Positions 23,564 through 35,300 of a stretch of DNA of 64,000 nucleotides are shown piece by piece; the first letter of the stretch is position 1; each line of letters starts with the position of its first letter. The stretch is from assembly GCA_047967505.1 (NCBI GenBank), contig CM106540.1. One strand, 5' to 3'. Source of the DNA: Dipteris shenzhenensis (taxonomy: Eukaryota; Polypodiophyta; Polypodiopsida; Gleicheniales). The position numbers and the translations under genes were made by a program. The notes under the pieces are model-generated. The model worked only from the letters and a program-made list of their open reading frames with translations. It made no database searches and was not told the DNA's origin.

Positions 23564-26500
23564 ACACAAAATAAAAAGCTAAATGGACCCTTTACACTTC
23601 CTACAAAGAGCCAAAATTACATTCATAACTTAGAAAGCACAAGCATACTCAATCAAACTCTCTCTTGAAAGAGAAATGCTTGGAATATTATACTCCAGAA
23701 TAGAGACAATATAACTTGGAACATATAGGTGTGCAATAGCTGAAAAGAAATCTGCACACCCTCCCTTAACTGGGGTCTGGCTTTGAGTCTCAAAAAAACT
23801 TGTTCCCTTGTAAAAAAACAAAACTTACTTAGCTTTAATCAAATAGATAACAAATATATAATCACTATTCATGATACATTCAAGGGAACAACACACTTTT
23901 CTCCTTGTAAGAAGATACAAGGGTTAGATCTTTAAATCAAAATAATGCGAGGGAGTCTGCGACGCTATCGACATTCATTGCAATAGATTCATGAAGATCA
24001 TCTCCTACCCAGACTAGCAAGACAAAAATGTTGACAGCAAGTCCTATCTCCTATGTGGTATGGCCGCCCCAAACAGAATGACAAGAAACGATCAACAGCT
24101 GTGCTGAACGCATTCCTTCCTCTCTATTCGGCAACCATGATAAGGCCAAAGGTGATTAAAAATGTTCAGTACGACTTCATCCTTGTCCAAAGTTTCATCG
24201 TTGGCCAAAGTTTCGCGAATGTCACTACTCCCCCTCTCGATCTCATAGTTAGATATAAACAAGGAGCAACATAATCTGAACGTAAACAACAACTAGCAAA
24301 AAACAAGCGCTTCCCACACCAATCACAAAAACACTCAAGCCAATCACTATTGGATGAGCAACGCTTAAGCCTAGGTGACAATGGCGATAGCAAAGATGCC
24401 CAGCTAAAGAGAATGCTAGTGCCTCGGTTGCATTCAGCATCACACCTGTGGGAAATCTACAATAACTACCATTGAGATCTAGAAGCAATACTCGGCAATT
24501 TTTAAGAGCAATCAAGAGTTCCCAAGACAGAGATCGTCGGAAGAGGAGTCTCTATGCTGAACCCGAACACCACTCATGATGGCCCAAATTTAGTAAGCGC
24601 CAAATTGCTCATAAGGCACCTTTAGAAGCACCAGCAGAAAAGCTAGGCTCAGTGCCAAGGCCATCTTGAAAGGGTGAATAATCTTGGTTGGATTGTCCTT
24701 GGCTGCATTACATACCGTTCTTTTGAAGGAGGCCACTCCATTGGCAATCCAGATGAAGCAACCCAACACCTAGATTTCCGATATGGTTCGAGGAGAGTTC
24801 AAAGGTCAAATGATTCATAAGTCACCGTTGCTGGATTTTTGGAAGCCACAATCTGCCTCTCTCTTTACATAGATTTTGTGCACCGAATCGCTAACCAATT
24901 CAGTAGCAACAATTGCAGATTACTTGCTCGGAAGGCATAACAAATTGCATGATTGGATGTTGCAAGCATTGATTAGCAGGTGATTTGTCTAGACAAGCTC
25001 TCTGGTGTCAGCCAAGATAGCCAAAGCTCTGCTGCTGCATTGAACGATGAAAAGAAGAATTTAGTGGAAAGAGCTTTGCTTGAAGACCGAAAATCTTTTT
25101 GGTGCCGTGAACTTGCTTGCATATTGACAGAGGAGCAATGCAAGCTATGGATTTTATTTTTTAGTTCCTAATTCACGATCGGATCAATGTTGAGAGAGGG
25201 GTCGAGAGAGGGGATGAATAAAATCACTCCCTCACGGAATCATGGCGGTGGCGTCCCAGTCAACATTGCAAGACGCCAAGCTCAAATTTTAATATAGCCA
25301 GCAGTGAGGTGAACGCAAAGATCTACTAAGAAAAATCAGCCAATCTATCAACAAATCACACTCAGCTTTTCCTTTGTCAAGACCAAGCTCTAGCGAGCAT
25401 ATCAATGTCGCGCGGTCCTGTGCTATCAGGAGGCAAAAAGTCTTCTCTCTGGTCTCCATGAATCCTATAAAAGATATATATTGCTCCCCCCCATCGCCAC
25501 TTTGAAACGACTCACTCATTCTTTACGCGCCAAGAGCAACATCTTGAGGCAAGCCTTTCCTTGAAGCTTTGGCATGAGGCTGGCACCACCAACAAAACTC
25601 AGTGCTCTACATGAAAGCAAGCTCGATGAGGAGAATAATCAAGAAATCGCCCAGTGTACATATCTAGATTTTATGATAAAACGAAACGGTGACTCAATGC
25701 GCTGACGATGATGCAGAGTGCGAGAGGGTGCAAGGGCGATCACGGTGGCAAGGGGATGGGTGGATTTTCTTCTTTATATGAGAGAAGGGACAAGAAAGGC
25801 ACGAGCTACAGGGATCTTTATATGAGAGGAAGGGACAAGAAAGGCACGAGCTACAGGGAAGCTATGGTGATGTCGAGGGGTGCGCGCGTATGGATAGTTG
25901 ATTCCTTAATTGATTTCAATCTTACGGCTCACATTGGTTAGATTAAATCCAAGGGCCCTCATGCTTTCAATGGTCCTAACCGTTTAGTCTCCTTAATATA
26001 TTATAGATATAGATGAAAGAAATACTTATCTTTAGATGTCCCATAACATCCATGAAGCCACTTTGTCCAACTGGTGGTGACTTGAAGCTATCTTCATTGA
26101 CTGAATTACCTCTTTTCATGAATTGCCGCCAACCTCCTTACCAATATCCGTAGCAATCCTATCAAAGGAGTTGATTTGCGATCAAGCTGAAAACTGGAGC
26201 GAAAACTTGCTGAGAATATTTCGAGCTACAAACTATCTCCCAAAGCTTGAGGGTCAAATCTCCCACAGAGGATTCCACCACACCCAAGGTTGTCTTTGGG
26301 CGAATTCACTGAAGTTGTTAAGGCTGAAACAATTGGCTAAGCATTGTTGAGGCTGAAACAACTAGCTAAGCAAGCTGTTGTGAATCATGATTGTGATCCA
26401 CTATGAAGTTGCTTAATAACTTGATTCTTTGATTCCTGCCACCAAGGAAAGGAACAGGGCTAGCTCTTATACCACTGTAACCATTCCGGAGCTAGGGCAT

Positions 26501-29304
26501 AGCTTCAATATTCAATTCGCAGCAAATCTGAGTCTTAGCACTTCAAAGATGATTTCTAATACTAGCTGGAAACTCCAATCAGCAATCATAATTCAACGTT
26601 GAAGCTGGTACATGAAGCGCCATGAAGGGAGAGAGTGACTAGCAGGAAAGGGGAGAGAGAACACTGCACTAGGGGCCAGAAAGAAGGGCTGCCCCCCCCT
26701 AGGTCTTTTATTGCAATAGAATAAACTCTATACAATTGGCTCTGAGAGAGCATAAGACATAGTACAACTCTTGAAACGATCTGAGAGGCCTAGGGCCTTT
26801 CTTTTATAGACTAGGCCTAGCAAACAGCTAGGGCATGCTTCCTAAAAGCTACTTTTACATAAAAGTCAAGCTTTTTAGGCTTTCTTTTTAAATCTGGTGC
26901 TTTTGGCGCCTTTTTCATCTCAGACCCTCCTTTTAAAGAGGCACCCCTTTGTATGGGCTTTTAAGCCAAAATCCTCCCTTTGTACCATAATCAGCCAGTA
27001 TACAATTTGTAATTAGGATGGTCTTCACAAGAGGTTTTTTTGCACATCCTGGAAAATGACAACAGCCTCAGGGCCTGAAAGATACTCCTCCTAGATTCCA
27101 TGTATCCACTCCTTATATACCTCTCTAATAGAGCTTAGGGTGCATGCCCACATCCTAGATAGAGAATCTGCCACTATATTCTCCTTCCCTGCTTTATACT
27201 CAATGTCAAAATTATAGTTAAAAAGCCACCTTCTTTGCTTGGGACAAAGATTGGTTTGTGACATAAAATATTTGAGAGTCCTATGGTCAATCTTGACCTT
27301 GAATTGCTTGCCATAGAGATAGAGGTGCCACTTTTCAATGGCATGTGCTATAGCCAACATCTCCTAGCATATATGTCAAAAGTGAGCTCCTTGGCATCCA
27401 ACTTCCTACTCTCAGAGGCAAACACTCCATGGGGTTGCTATAAGACTGCACCAATGCCTCTCCCACTAGCATCAGCCTCAATGGTGAAGGGTAGGGAGAA
27501 ATCATGGCATACCAATATGGGTGTTGAGAAGAGGCAACCTTCAATTGTTGGAAGCTCTTTTTTGTACCTAATGCCAATCCAAAGGAGTCTTTCTTTAGCC
27601 GGTCAATGAGAGGAGCAGCTATCTTGGCAAAGTACCTAATGAGGAGGCAGGGCCAAAAAAGCCTCTTTAGCTGAGTAACATTGGCACGAAGTGGCCATTC
27701 CATAGTACATTTCACCTTGTTGGAATCTATCTTGATTCCATGCTAGTCCCAAATACTCCACCTCTTTTGCCATGAAGGTACACTTACTTGGCTTAGCATA
27801 GCACTCGTGGGTTCTTAAACCTCCAAAATCTGCTTCACATGTGAGAGATGATCATCCTTAGTTTTGTTGTAGAAGAGAATATCATCGAAGAATACCAAAC
27901 CAAACTCATAGAGATAAGGCTGCAAAATTTTATTCAAGAGGTCCTAGAAGTGGTTGGGGCATTGGTGAGACCAAATGCCATCACCTTCAATTCATAAAGC
28001 CCCCTTTCAATTCTGAAGGGTATCTTTGGCTCATCCTTTCCCCTCATCCTAATCCGATGATATCGAGATTTGGGGTGATCCGGCTATACATAACATGCTC
28101 TCCTAATCCAATGATATCGAGATCTAGGGTGATCCGGCAATACGTAACATGTTTTTCCTTTCGACTTTCATCTTGGAGAAGCAAGACTGGTCCACCCCCT
28201 TTCAATTCTGAAGGCTATCTTTGGCTCATTCTTTTCCCTCATCCTCATCCGATAATATCGAGATTTGGGGTGATCCGGCAATACATAACATGCTCTCCTA
28301 ATACGATGACATCAAGATCTGGGGTGATCCGGCAATACATAACATGTTTTTCCTTCCAACTTTCATCTTGGAGAAGCAAGACCGGTCCACAGATGATGGT
28401 CCATGTCGTCTTTATTTGCAAAGTTTCATGACCATGCCTTATATAATCCACAAAAGGGGTTGAAAAGAAAGATCGACTATGATTTGTGACCGCGCAAGGA
28501 TTTATTAATTTCCTTATTTTAAAAAAATAAAATTTCACATGGTTGTGGGAGGGCTAGGATAGGCCAGGGTAATCTCTAAGAGGGATACACGATTATGGGA
28601 GTATAGGTCATTAGGCAAATATTTCCTTGGGTAGAGTTACAAATGCCGGAATTTGAAAATTCTAACCATATAGATAACTCTAGACGGCTTATACCGATTG
28701 ATTTTACTTGGAGGACTAAATTTGGACCTCATACGAGGATTCGTCGCAGGTCAAGCGGGATGTAAAATCCCTTGCATGCGGTGTGGCTGCAAGGGTGCTT
28801 GAGTGACAATTTCACTCAAATACACTCAAGGTGGCCACATCTTCGTTTCCAATGGTGGTCTTTGGATATCAGACCTGTCCAATGGCCAACTTTCTCTATC
28901 TGCATAGTCAACAAGTTCTTTGTGGATTCCTTCACAAGTGCTATTGGTGGAGGAAATGGCTCCACCTTACATAAGGCATTCAATTGTTCATCTAGAATCC
29001 TCTGCACACAGCGCAACGATGGCGGATGAGCAACTGGAGCTCAAGACGAACCTGTAGGTAGCTTTCTTGACTTGGTTGAAAAGCTGGTTCAAGAGAGATG
29101 GAGTGGTCAATGTCTCTTTGAGAAAGGAGATGATGGGGAAGATCAGCAAACACATTTACATATTGCTGCAATAACTCCTGCACCTCATGATCATGAACCA
29201 AGACTTCTTTTGTATACCTTTGTAAGACTACAATATATCCAATCATACAAATTTAGATTTTTAGTTGTTCTAAAGTCAAAAAATCTACACAAAAAATAAA
29301 AGAG

Positions 29305-29353
<49 letters not shown>

Positions 29354-32300
29354 AGTGAATGAAATCCTTTCATGTGCCTTCCATTGATTGAAAGAATCGA
29401 TAGCTTGGAATCTACTAATGTGGCCCTCCTTGCGGAGAAGGCACATGTAGATAAAACACTAGCTGAAGTGAAAAAGCATGGAGGGAAAATGCAGGAGGAA
29501 TGGAGGAGGGGCAAAAAGGAGCAATGGAAGAATGAAAAGGGTGAATGGATATGCGAGAAAAACAAGCTCCAGGACAGGTACATGCTTTGGAGATTGAATT
29601 GCAGCAAATAAAGGACATGAAAGCACCCCCGGAAGGAAATTGCAAAGCAATGGAGGAGCTGAAAACAGAAAATGCCACTCTCAAGAAGGACATTGCCACC
29701 ATGCAGGAAACAATGCAAGGCACACATGCTGAGCTTAAACAACAAATCAGCAAAGGGGAAACTAAGATGTTGGAATGGAAGGATGTGGTCAAAAAGGGCA
29801 CAACAGCCCCCAAAAAAGAATTTATATCCGAAGCACTTGAGGAGGAAAAAAGGAGGACCAGCAATTTGCAAAGCATTAAATGTCTTGGTGAGGGGGCTTC
29901 CGATGGGAGATGCCAAAATACTGTTCACCAAAATGGGAGTCAATCTCACTTGTGAGACAGCCTGGAGGGTGGGTAAACCTGAGGCACCCTCAAAGCCACT
30001 AGTGCTGAAATTCCGGACAGCCATGGACAGGAAGACCTCATGAGCACGAGGGCGACTTTGAAGGGAACTAGGATCTACCTGGATGACGACCTCACACTCT
30101 TACAACAGGAACATCGCAGGGAAGGTATGATAAAAGTAATGGCAGCAAGGGAAGCAGGGAAATGGGCTGTATATAGGGATGGTAGGATGATTATTCGAGA
30201 AAGAGGAGATAAGGAGGATAAAGAAGAGAAGGAAGAGAAGGAAGAGGGAGAATTGTGAAGCTCATAGGATGTGTGCACATACCGGATTGAAAATAGCAGT
30301 ATGGAATTGTAATGGCACATTATGGTCTGACCCAGGGGGCTTCTTGGAGACATATAATAATAGAGATATGATTTTCTACACCGAAACACACGAGAGTCCA
30401 GAGCGAGGGCTGCCCACCGTGACTGGATACACATGGCAATCAGCTCACAAAAGAGAGTTGAGAAGAGATAGCCGAGTTCGAGGCTCTGGTGGAGTGGCTG
30501 TCCTTTTCAGATCACAATTGAGACCACTCATATCGATGGTTCGGAGAGAGGAGCATGCACGACACATGTGGATACGAGTTCAGCTCCCAGATGCTCAGCC
30601 TATCTTCATTGCAGTATGCTACTTTCCTCCAAACACGTCATCCTATGCACGAGAGATCATTATAGATGGACACAATCTGTTATGCTCTAGCCGAGATAGC
30701 ATGACCTCGGAAAGATCGGTGGGCATTTTCTCTTAGATGACCGACTTTTGTAATATTTTATGTGCGTAAATAAAATGGTCAAGGGAAGTAACTGCCAAGG
30801 TCCTAGGTGAGGGTGTATTGGCATCGACTAGGTGGTTCTGAGTGCTAAGGCCTAGGTGCACCTAAATGTGTAAAAATGCCAAGGGGCAAATGTTTTAATT
30901 GTGCCCCAAGAGAGGGGTAAATGGTGTACCAAGCTAAAGGTCTAAAATCATGACATGTGGCAGGGGGAACCATCTAGGAAACTGAGGGCTTGTGGATAGG
31001 CATGAAGAAATAGAAATTACGTATCTTTGTGTGCATGCCATCCATGAGAGAGGCTGGGAGGAAAAAGACGAGCCAGCACCTGTAATTTGCCTTGCCTGTG
31101 ATTCGACGCTAAGAAATTAGAGAATAGAATCTAGAGCGTATCATTTGGTATCAGAGCCTCAGGCTGGACGAAGGCATCGCATAGGAATGTGAGCGCAGAG
31201 AGCTGCTTCCGTTGATGGGCAGCTAAGCCGTTGATGGATCCGCTACAGGAGAGCAGGAGCGGGTACAACTGCAGGCTTGTAAGCTATCGCAAGGCAAGGT
31301 TCCCGTAGGCAAGTGATAGAAGAGCAGGCTGATTCCGTTGCGTGGGACTACGTCTGAGAGACCTGGAAATTTAGAGAAGGCGTGGCGATGGGCAACATAC
31401 AGGCAGCGTTACGACTATATGGTGGCTCGAAGACGTACGTGGTTGACGGGGCGTCTAGCAGCTCCTCAAGACAGTAAATCGGAGTAGGGCCAGAGTGCAG
31501 TGGCTCGTGAACGGGGAGGCCTTCGACGCGATAAGCGATGATGGGATGTGGTCACGCAAATAGCCCGTGAGCAAGGTGTTGGCAGTGTCAAGCGTATCAG
31601 TGGCCTCATCTACGAAGAAACTCCTGGTGTCCTCAAGATCTTCCTCGAAAACGTCATTCGTGATGCTGTTACCTACACCAAGCATGCCCACATAAAGGCT
31701 GTCACCGCAATGGACGTTGTCTATGCTTTGAAGCGACAGGGCTTGGAAGAAATAGATTGACGGGAACTCGAATTACGTGGAGCTTCCAGGGAGCATTATT
31801 TTTCCTGTGATATAAATTTTAGTTTCCAGTTTACAGTCGATTTATTCCTGTATAGCAGAAGGAAATTCGAAGTGAAAAAAAAAATATTTTTCCTTTTGAA
31901 ACAATGGAGGCAGATTCCAGGGTGAATCCTGGTCAATCTAGAGCGCAGTCTACACAACAAGTGTCCCATCACATAACACCTACCCTGGTGGGTAGGATTT
32001 CTATATTAGAAGATGCCTTACAACAGATCATGAACCAACAGCTTCAAGTGAACGCTGGTCAAAATCAAATTAGAGAGATGGTACAAGCCTTGTCAGCTAG
32101 ACCATCTAGAAATGAAAAGGACAAAGCTCCAGCAGAGCCAGAGCCCAGTATACACTCGTCGGAACATGCGAAGGTCAAGGTATCTAATATTGCTAACTAT
32201 AGACCGGAGAAGTACGATGGTCGGATGACCGAGCGCAGTTCTGATGTGATCGAGGTTTGGTTACACAAGTGGGAAGAAGCCTTCGCTATTTGTGAAATCA

Positions 32301-35300
32301 GATCTGATCTAAAGAAAATCCGCGAGACCACTCACCTGTTTATTGAGGCAACGGATAGGTGGTGGATAAAGCAACAGAAAGATCAGGTTGCCCCTATCAC
32401 CTGGGAAGGGTTTAAGACTGAATTTAAGAAGCACTTCCTTCCACCTGACGAAGAGTCCCGAGCTTGGGATGCTTATAGAAATCTTCGCCAGAGGAATTTG
32501 TCGGTGGCAGAGTACACTGACAAGTTCAGGGAATGTGTTACGAAAATAACAGACCCTCTCCCTATGTTCGTTCAGTTGAAAGACTATATCTATGGACTGA
32601 ACGACAAGATTAAAATGGAAGTTCGGGCTAAATATGTGACTACATTAGATGAATCTATTGCAGTAGCCCTGAACTACGAGGATGCCAGAGGTAGACCTAG
32701 TGGGTTTGTGCATGCGGGGACTTAGCACGAGTACCCGAGAAAAGGGGGATTTCAAAGGAAATGGACTTCAAAGACAAGTGTCTCGCAACCAAGTGGCCAA
32801 ACCAAGCACGTGAAGCCGGTTGAGGGACAAGCAAAGACAAGTACCACCGTTGGGGTAAAAAGAAAAGTAACTCCAGTGGCAGCCCGGGCTTCGTCAAAGT
32901 CCTTGTTGACCCCTGAGCAAAAAGAAAAAGCTAGAAAAGAAGGATTGTGCTTTGGCTGCCTTCAGCAACATCAGTGGAAAGATTGTCCACTGCAGATGCA
33001 ACTGGCGGAACCTTCTCGGAGGTTAGTACATGTGTTGTTAAGTGTGTCTGTTACTAAGTTAGTAAGCGGTGCATCAGATAACATCCTTTCAAAGCCCGCA
33101 GCAACGGGATATACGGTTTTCGATGAGCCCGAGTTGATTAAAATGAAAGAGCAAGTAGCCAATCATGATGTGATTGTGTTGTTTGACTCAGCATCAACGC
33201 ACAATGTAATTAACTCGAAGCTTATTAAGAGGCTCAAGTTGAAAACTAGTCCGTCTCACTATGCTTATACGGTCAGGATGGCGGACAAAAGTTCAATTGA
33301 AGTATGGGACCAAAGGGTTACCCAGTTGGAACTTCGAATACAGGACTATGTTGAGAAGCTGGACTTTGAGTTGACCAGGCTTGCTCACGCAGATATAGCC
33401 CTAGGCATGGCTTGGCATTTTTAAAAAAATCCAGCCATTGATTGAAAAAAGCATATTTACCAGTTCAAGATGAACGGGGTAGAATATGTTTTGCGAGGTG
33501 AAAAGGATTTACCTCGAGGACCATTGATTTCAGCCATGGAAATTCGGTAGACTCCGAAAGAGTTTCTGTGTCTGTGTATAGCATCGGTAGAGTCGATTGA
33601 TGATGCATCGACTAGTACTGAGGCTACCCAAGATGGGAAAATGGCTGAGTTGGCTAAAGAGATATCGGAGAAGTTCTCTGATTATTTTAGGGATGAGTTA
33701 CCTTATGAGTTACCTCCAGAGCGAAATGTTCAACATAAAATTGAGCTTATCCCAGGGGCAAAACCTGTAAATAGACCTCCCTATAAATTAAGCTTTACAG
33801 AGGAAGCTGATGTGCGAAGACAACTGGAAGAAGACCTCAAGTTGGGACAGATTCAACCCAGTTTTTCACCTTTTGCTTCGTCGGTGATATTAAAGAGGAA
33901 GAAAGATGATACTTTTCGCCTCTGTATAGATTACAGAGCATTGAATAATATCACTATTAAGCACAGCTATCCGATGGCTCGGATCGATGATTTGCTAGAA
34001 GCATTACATGGAGCCGTAATTTTCAGTAAGATAGATCTTAAGTGTGGCTACCATCAGATCCGTATTAGAGCCGAGAATGTGCATAAAACCGCTTTTAGAA
34101 GCAGGTTTGGTCATTATGAGTTTTTGGTAATGCCCTTTGGACTTACCAATACTCCAGCTACATTCGTCATGCTTATGAACGCATTACTACGTCCGTATAT
34201 TGGAAAGTTTGTAGTACATTTTATTGACAATATTCTAGTATTCAGTAAAAGTATTACTGAGCATCGTGAACACTTAAGAATAGTGTTTAGTACTTTAAGG
34301 AAAGCCAGTCTTTATGTAAATAAGAAGAAAACTATATTGTGTATGGTTAGACTTGAATATCTAGGATTCATAATTACTCCAAAGGGAGTAGACATGGACC
34401 CAAAGAAAGTGACTGCGATACTGACTTGGCCAATCCCTCAGAGTTTGACCGCTTTGCGATCATTCTTAGGATTTGTCCAAATTTATCGAAGGCATATCAA
34501 AGGATATTCCGAAATATTATCGCCATTGACTAATCTGACCTCAGATAAAGTACCTTTTATATGGGAACAGAATCAATAGGAAAGTTTTAACACATGTGAT
34601 CACAGGACTGGTGTTAAAAATAGTTGATCCCCAGAAACCATTGTTCCTGGAAACCGACGCAAGTGGCATCGCGGTAGGAGCAGTTCTCCTCCAAGAGGGA
34701 AGGCCAGTAGCCTTTGAAAGCAAGAAGCTTTCTCCCTCTCAACGAAATTGGCCAACTCATGAATTGGAGTTGTATGCTGTTGTCCATGCTTTAAAAACAT
34801 GGAGACATTATTTGTATAGATCAGAGTTTTATGTGGATGTTGATCATGATACTCTGAAATTTTTTTATAAACAACCTGACTTGAGAGGCCGCCAAGCTAG
34901 GTGGGCAGAACTCATGCAGGAGTTTAATTTAACGATTCGGTACCGAAGAGGGAAGGATAATAAAGTTGTTGATGCATTGTCACGCATTATGCATAACATG
35001 AGTTTCACGGTGTTAGAGAGTGCTCTAATGGCCGAGATTAGAGAAACTCAAAGGGTGGACGAGTTCGTCCAGAGCCTTTGGCCTAAGGCTCATGTATTGA
35101 AACCCGGGGAAAAGGATGACCTGACATCCAGAAAAGGTCAAACTTATGCAAGATATGCCATAAGGGATGCTATGCTGAAAAGAAATGGCAAGGTAGTAAT
35201 ACCTAATCAGAATGATCTCAGGCAGAGAGTCATTCAGCAATGCCATGATAGCCCATGTGCGGGACATCCACGAGTCGAGAAGACATATGATCTCGTGAAG

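Larger units (their letters stand above)
20588..26475 (-). mobile_element. internal region of minus-strand LTR element, no recognisable gag-pol (LARD-like)
   Basis: The 5.9-kb interior lies between a polypurine tract at its left end and a primer-binding-site-like sequence at its right end. I found no zinc knuckle, protease, YxDD or integrase motif on either strand. Short minus-strand frames near 20680-21193 (Lys/Arg-rich, [11 protein letters not shown] and KRRAYGCLV) look like two diverged copies of one peptide. The interior also contains a 0.35-kb tandem duplication and a (CT)n tract. This organisation fits a large retrotransposon derivative mobilised in trans. Confidence 0.55.
27000..29260 (-). 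mobile_element. broken minus-strand Ty3/gypsy element (RT and RNase H)
   Basis: Pol order on the minus strand is conserved from right to left. The RT N-terminus is at about 29150-29040 ([18 protein letters not shown]). The RT central part follows at about 28010-27850 (FGLTNAPTT, then [15 protein letters not shown]). The RT C-terminus and tether come next at 27830-27430. RNase H lies at 27360-27091 ([16 protein letters not shown], then [11 protein letters not shown] and VADSLSRM). No LTRs, integrase or gag adjoin. Frames change several times, so it is a pseudogene. Confidence 0.8.

Noticed and set aside
28057-28431. 124-codon plus-strand open frame with internal repeats
   Set aside because: It is the complement of the duplicated gypsy RT segment on the minus strand.
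29191-30024. 277-codon minus-strand open frame
   Set aside because: It lies opposite the LINE-A ORF1, whose coiled-coil and RNA-binding text is clearly the real coding strand; it also runs into the (CT)n tract.
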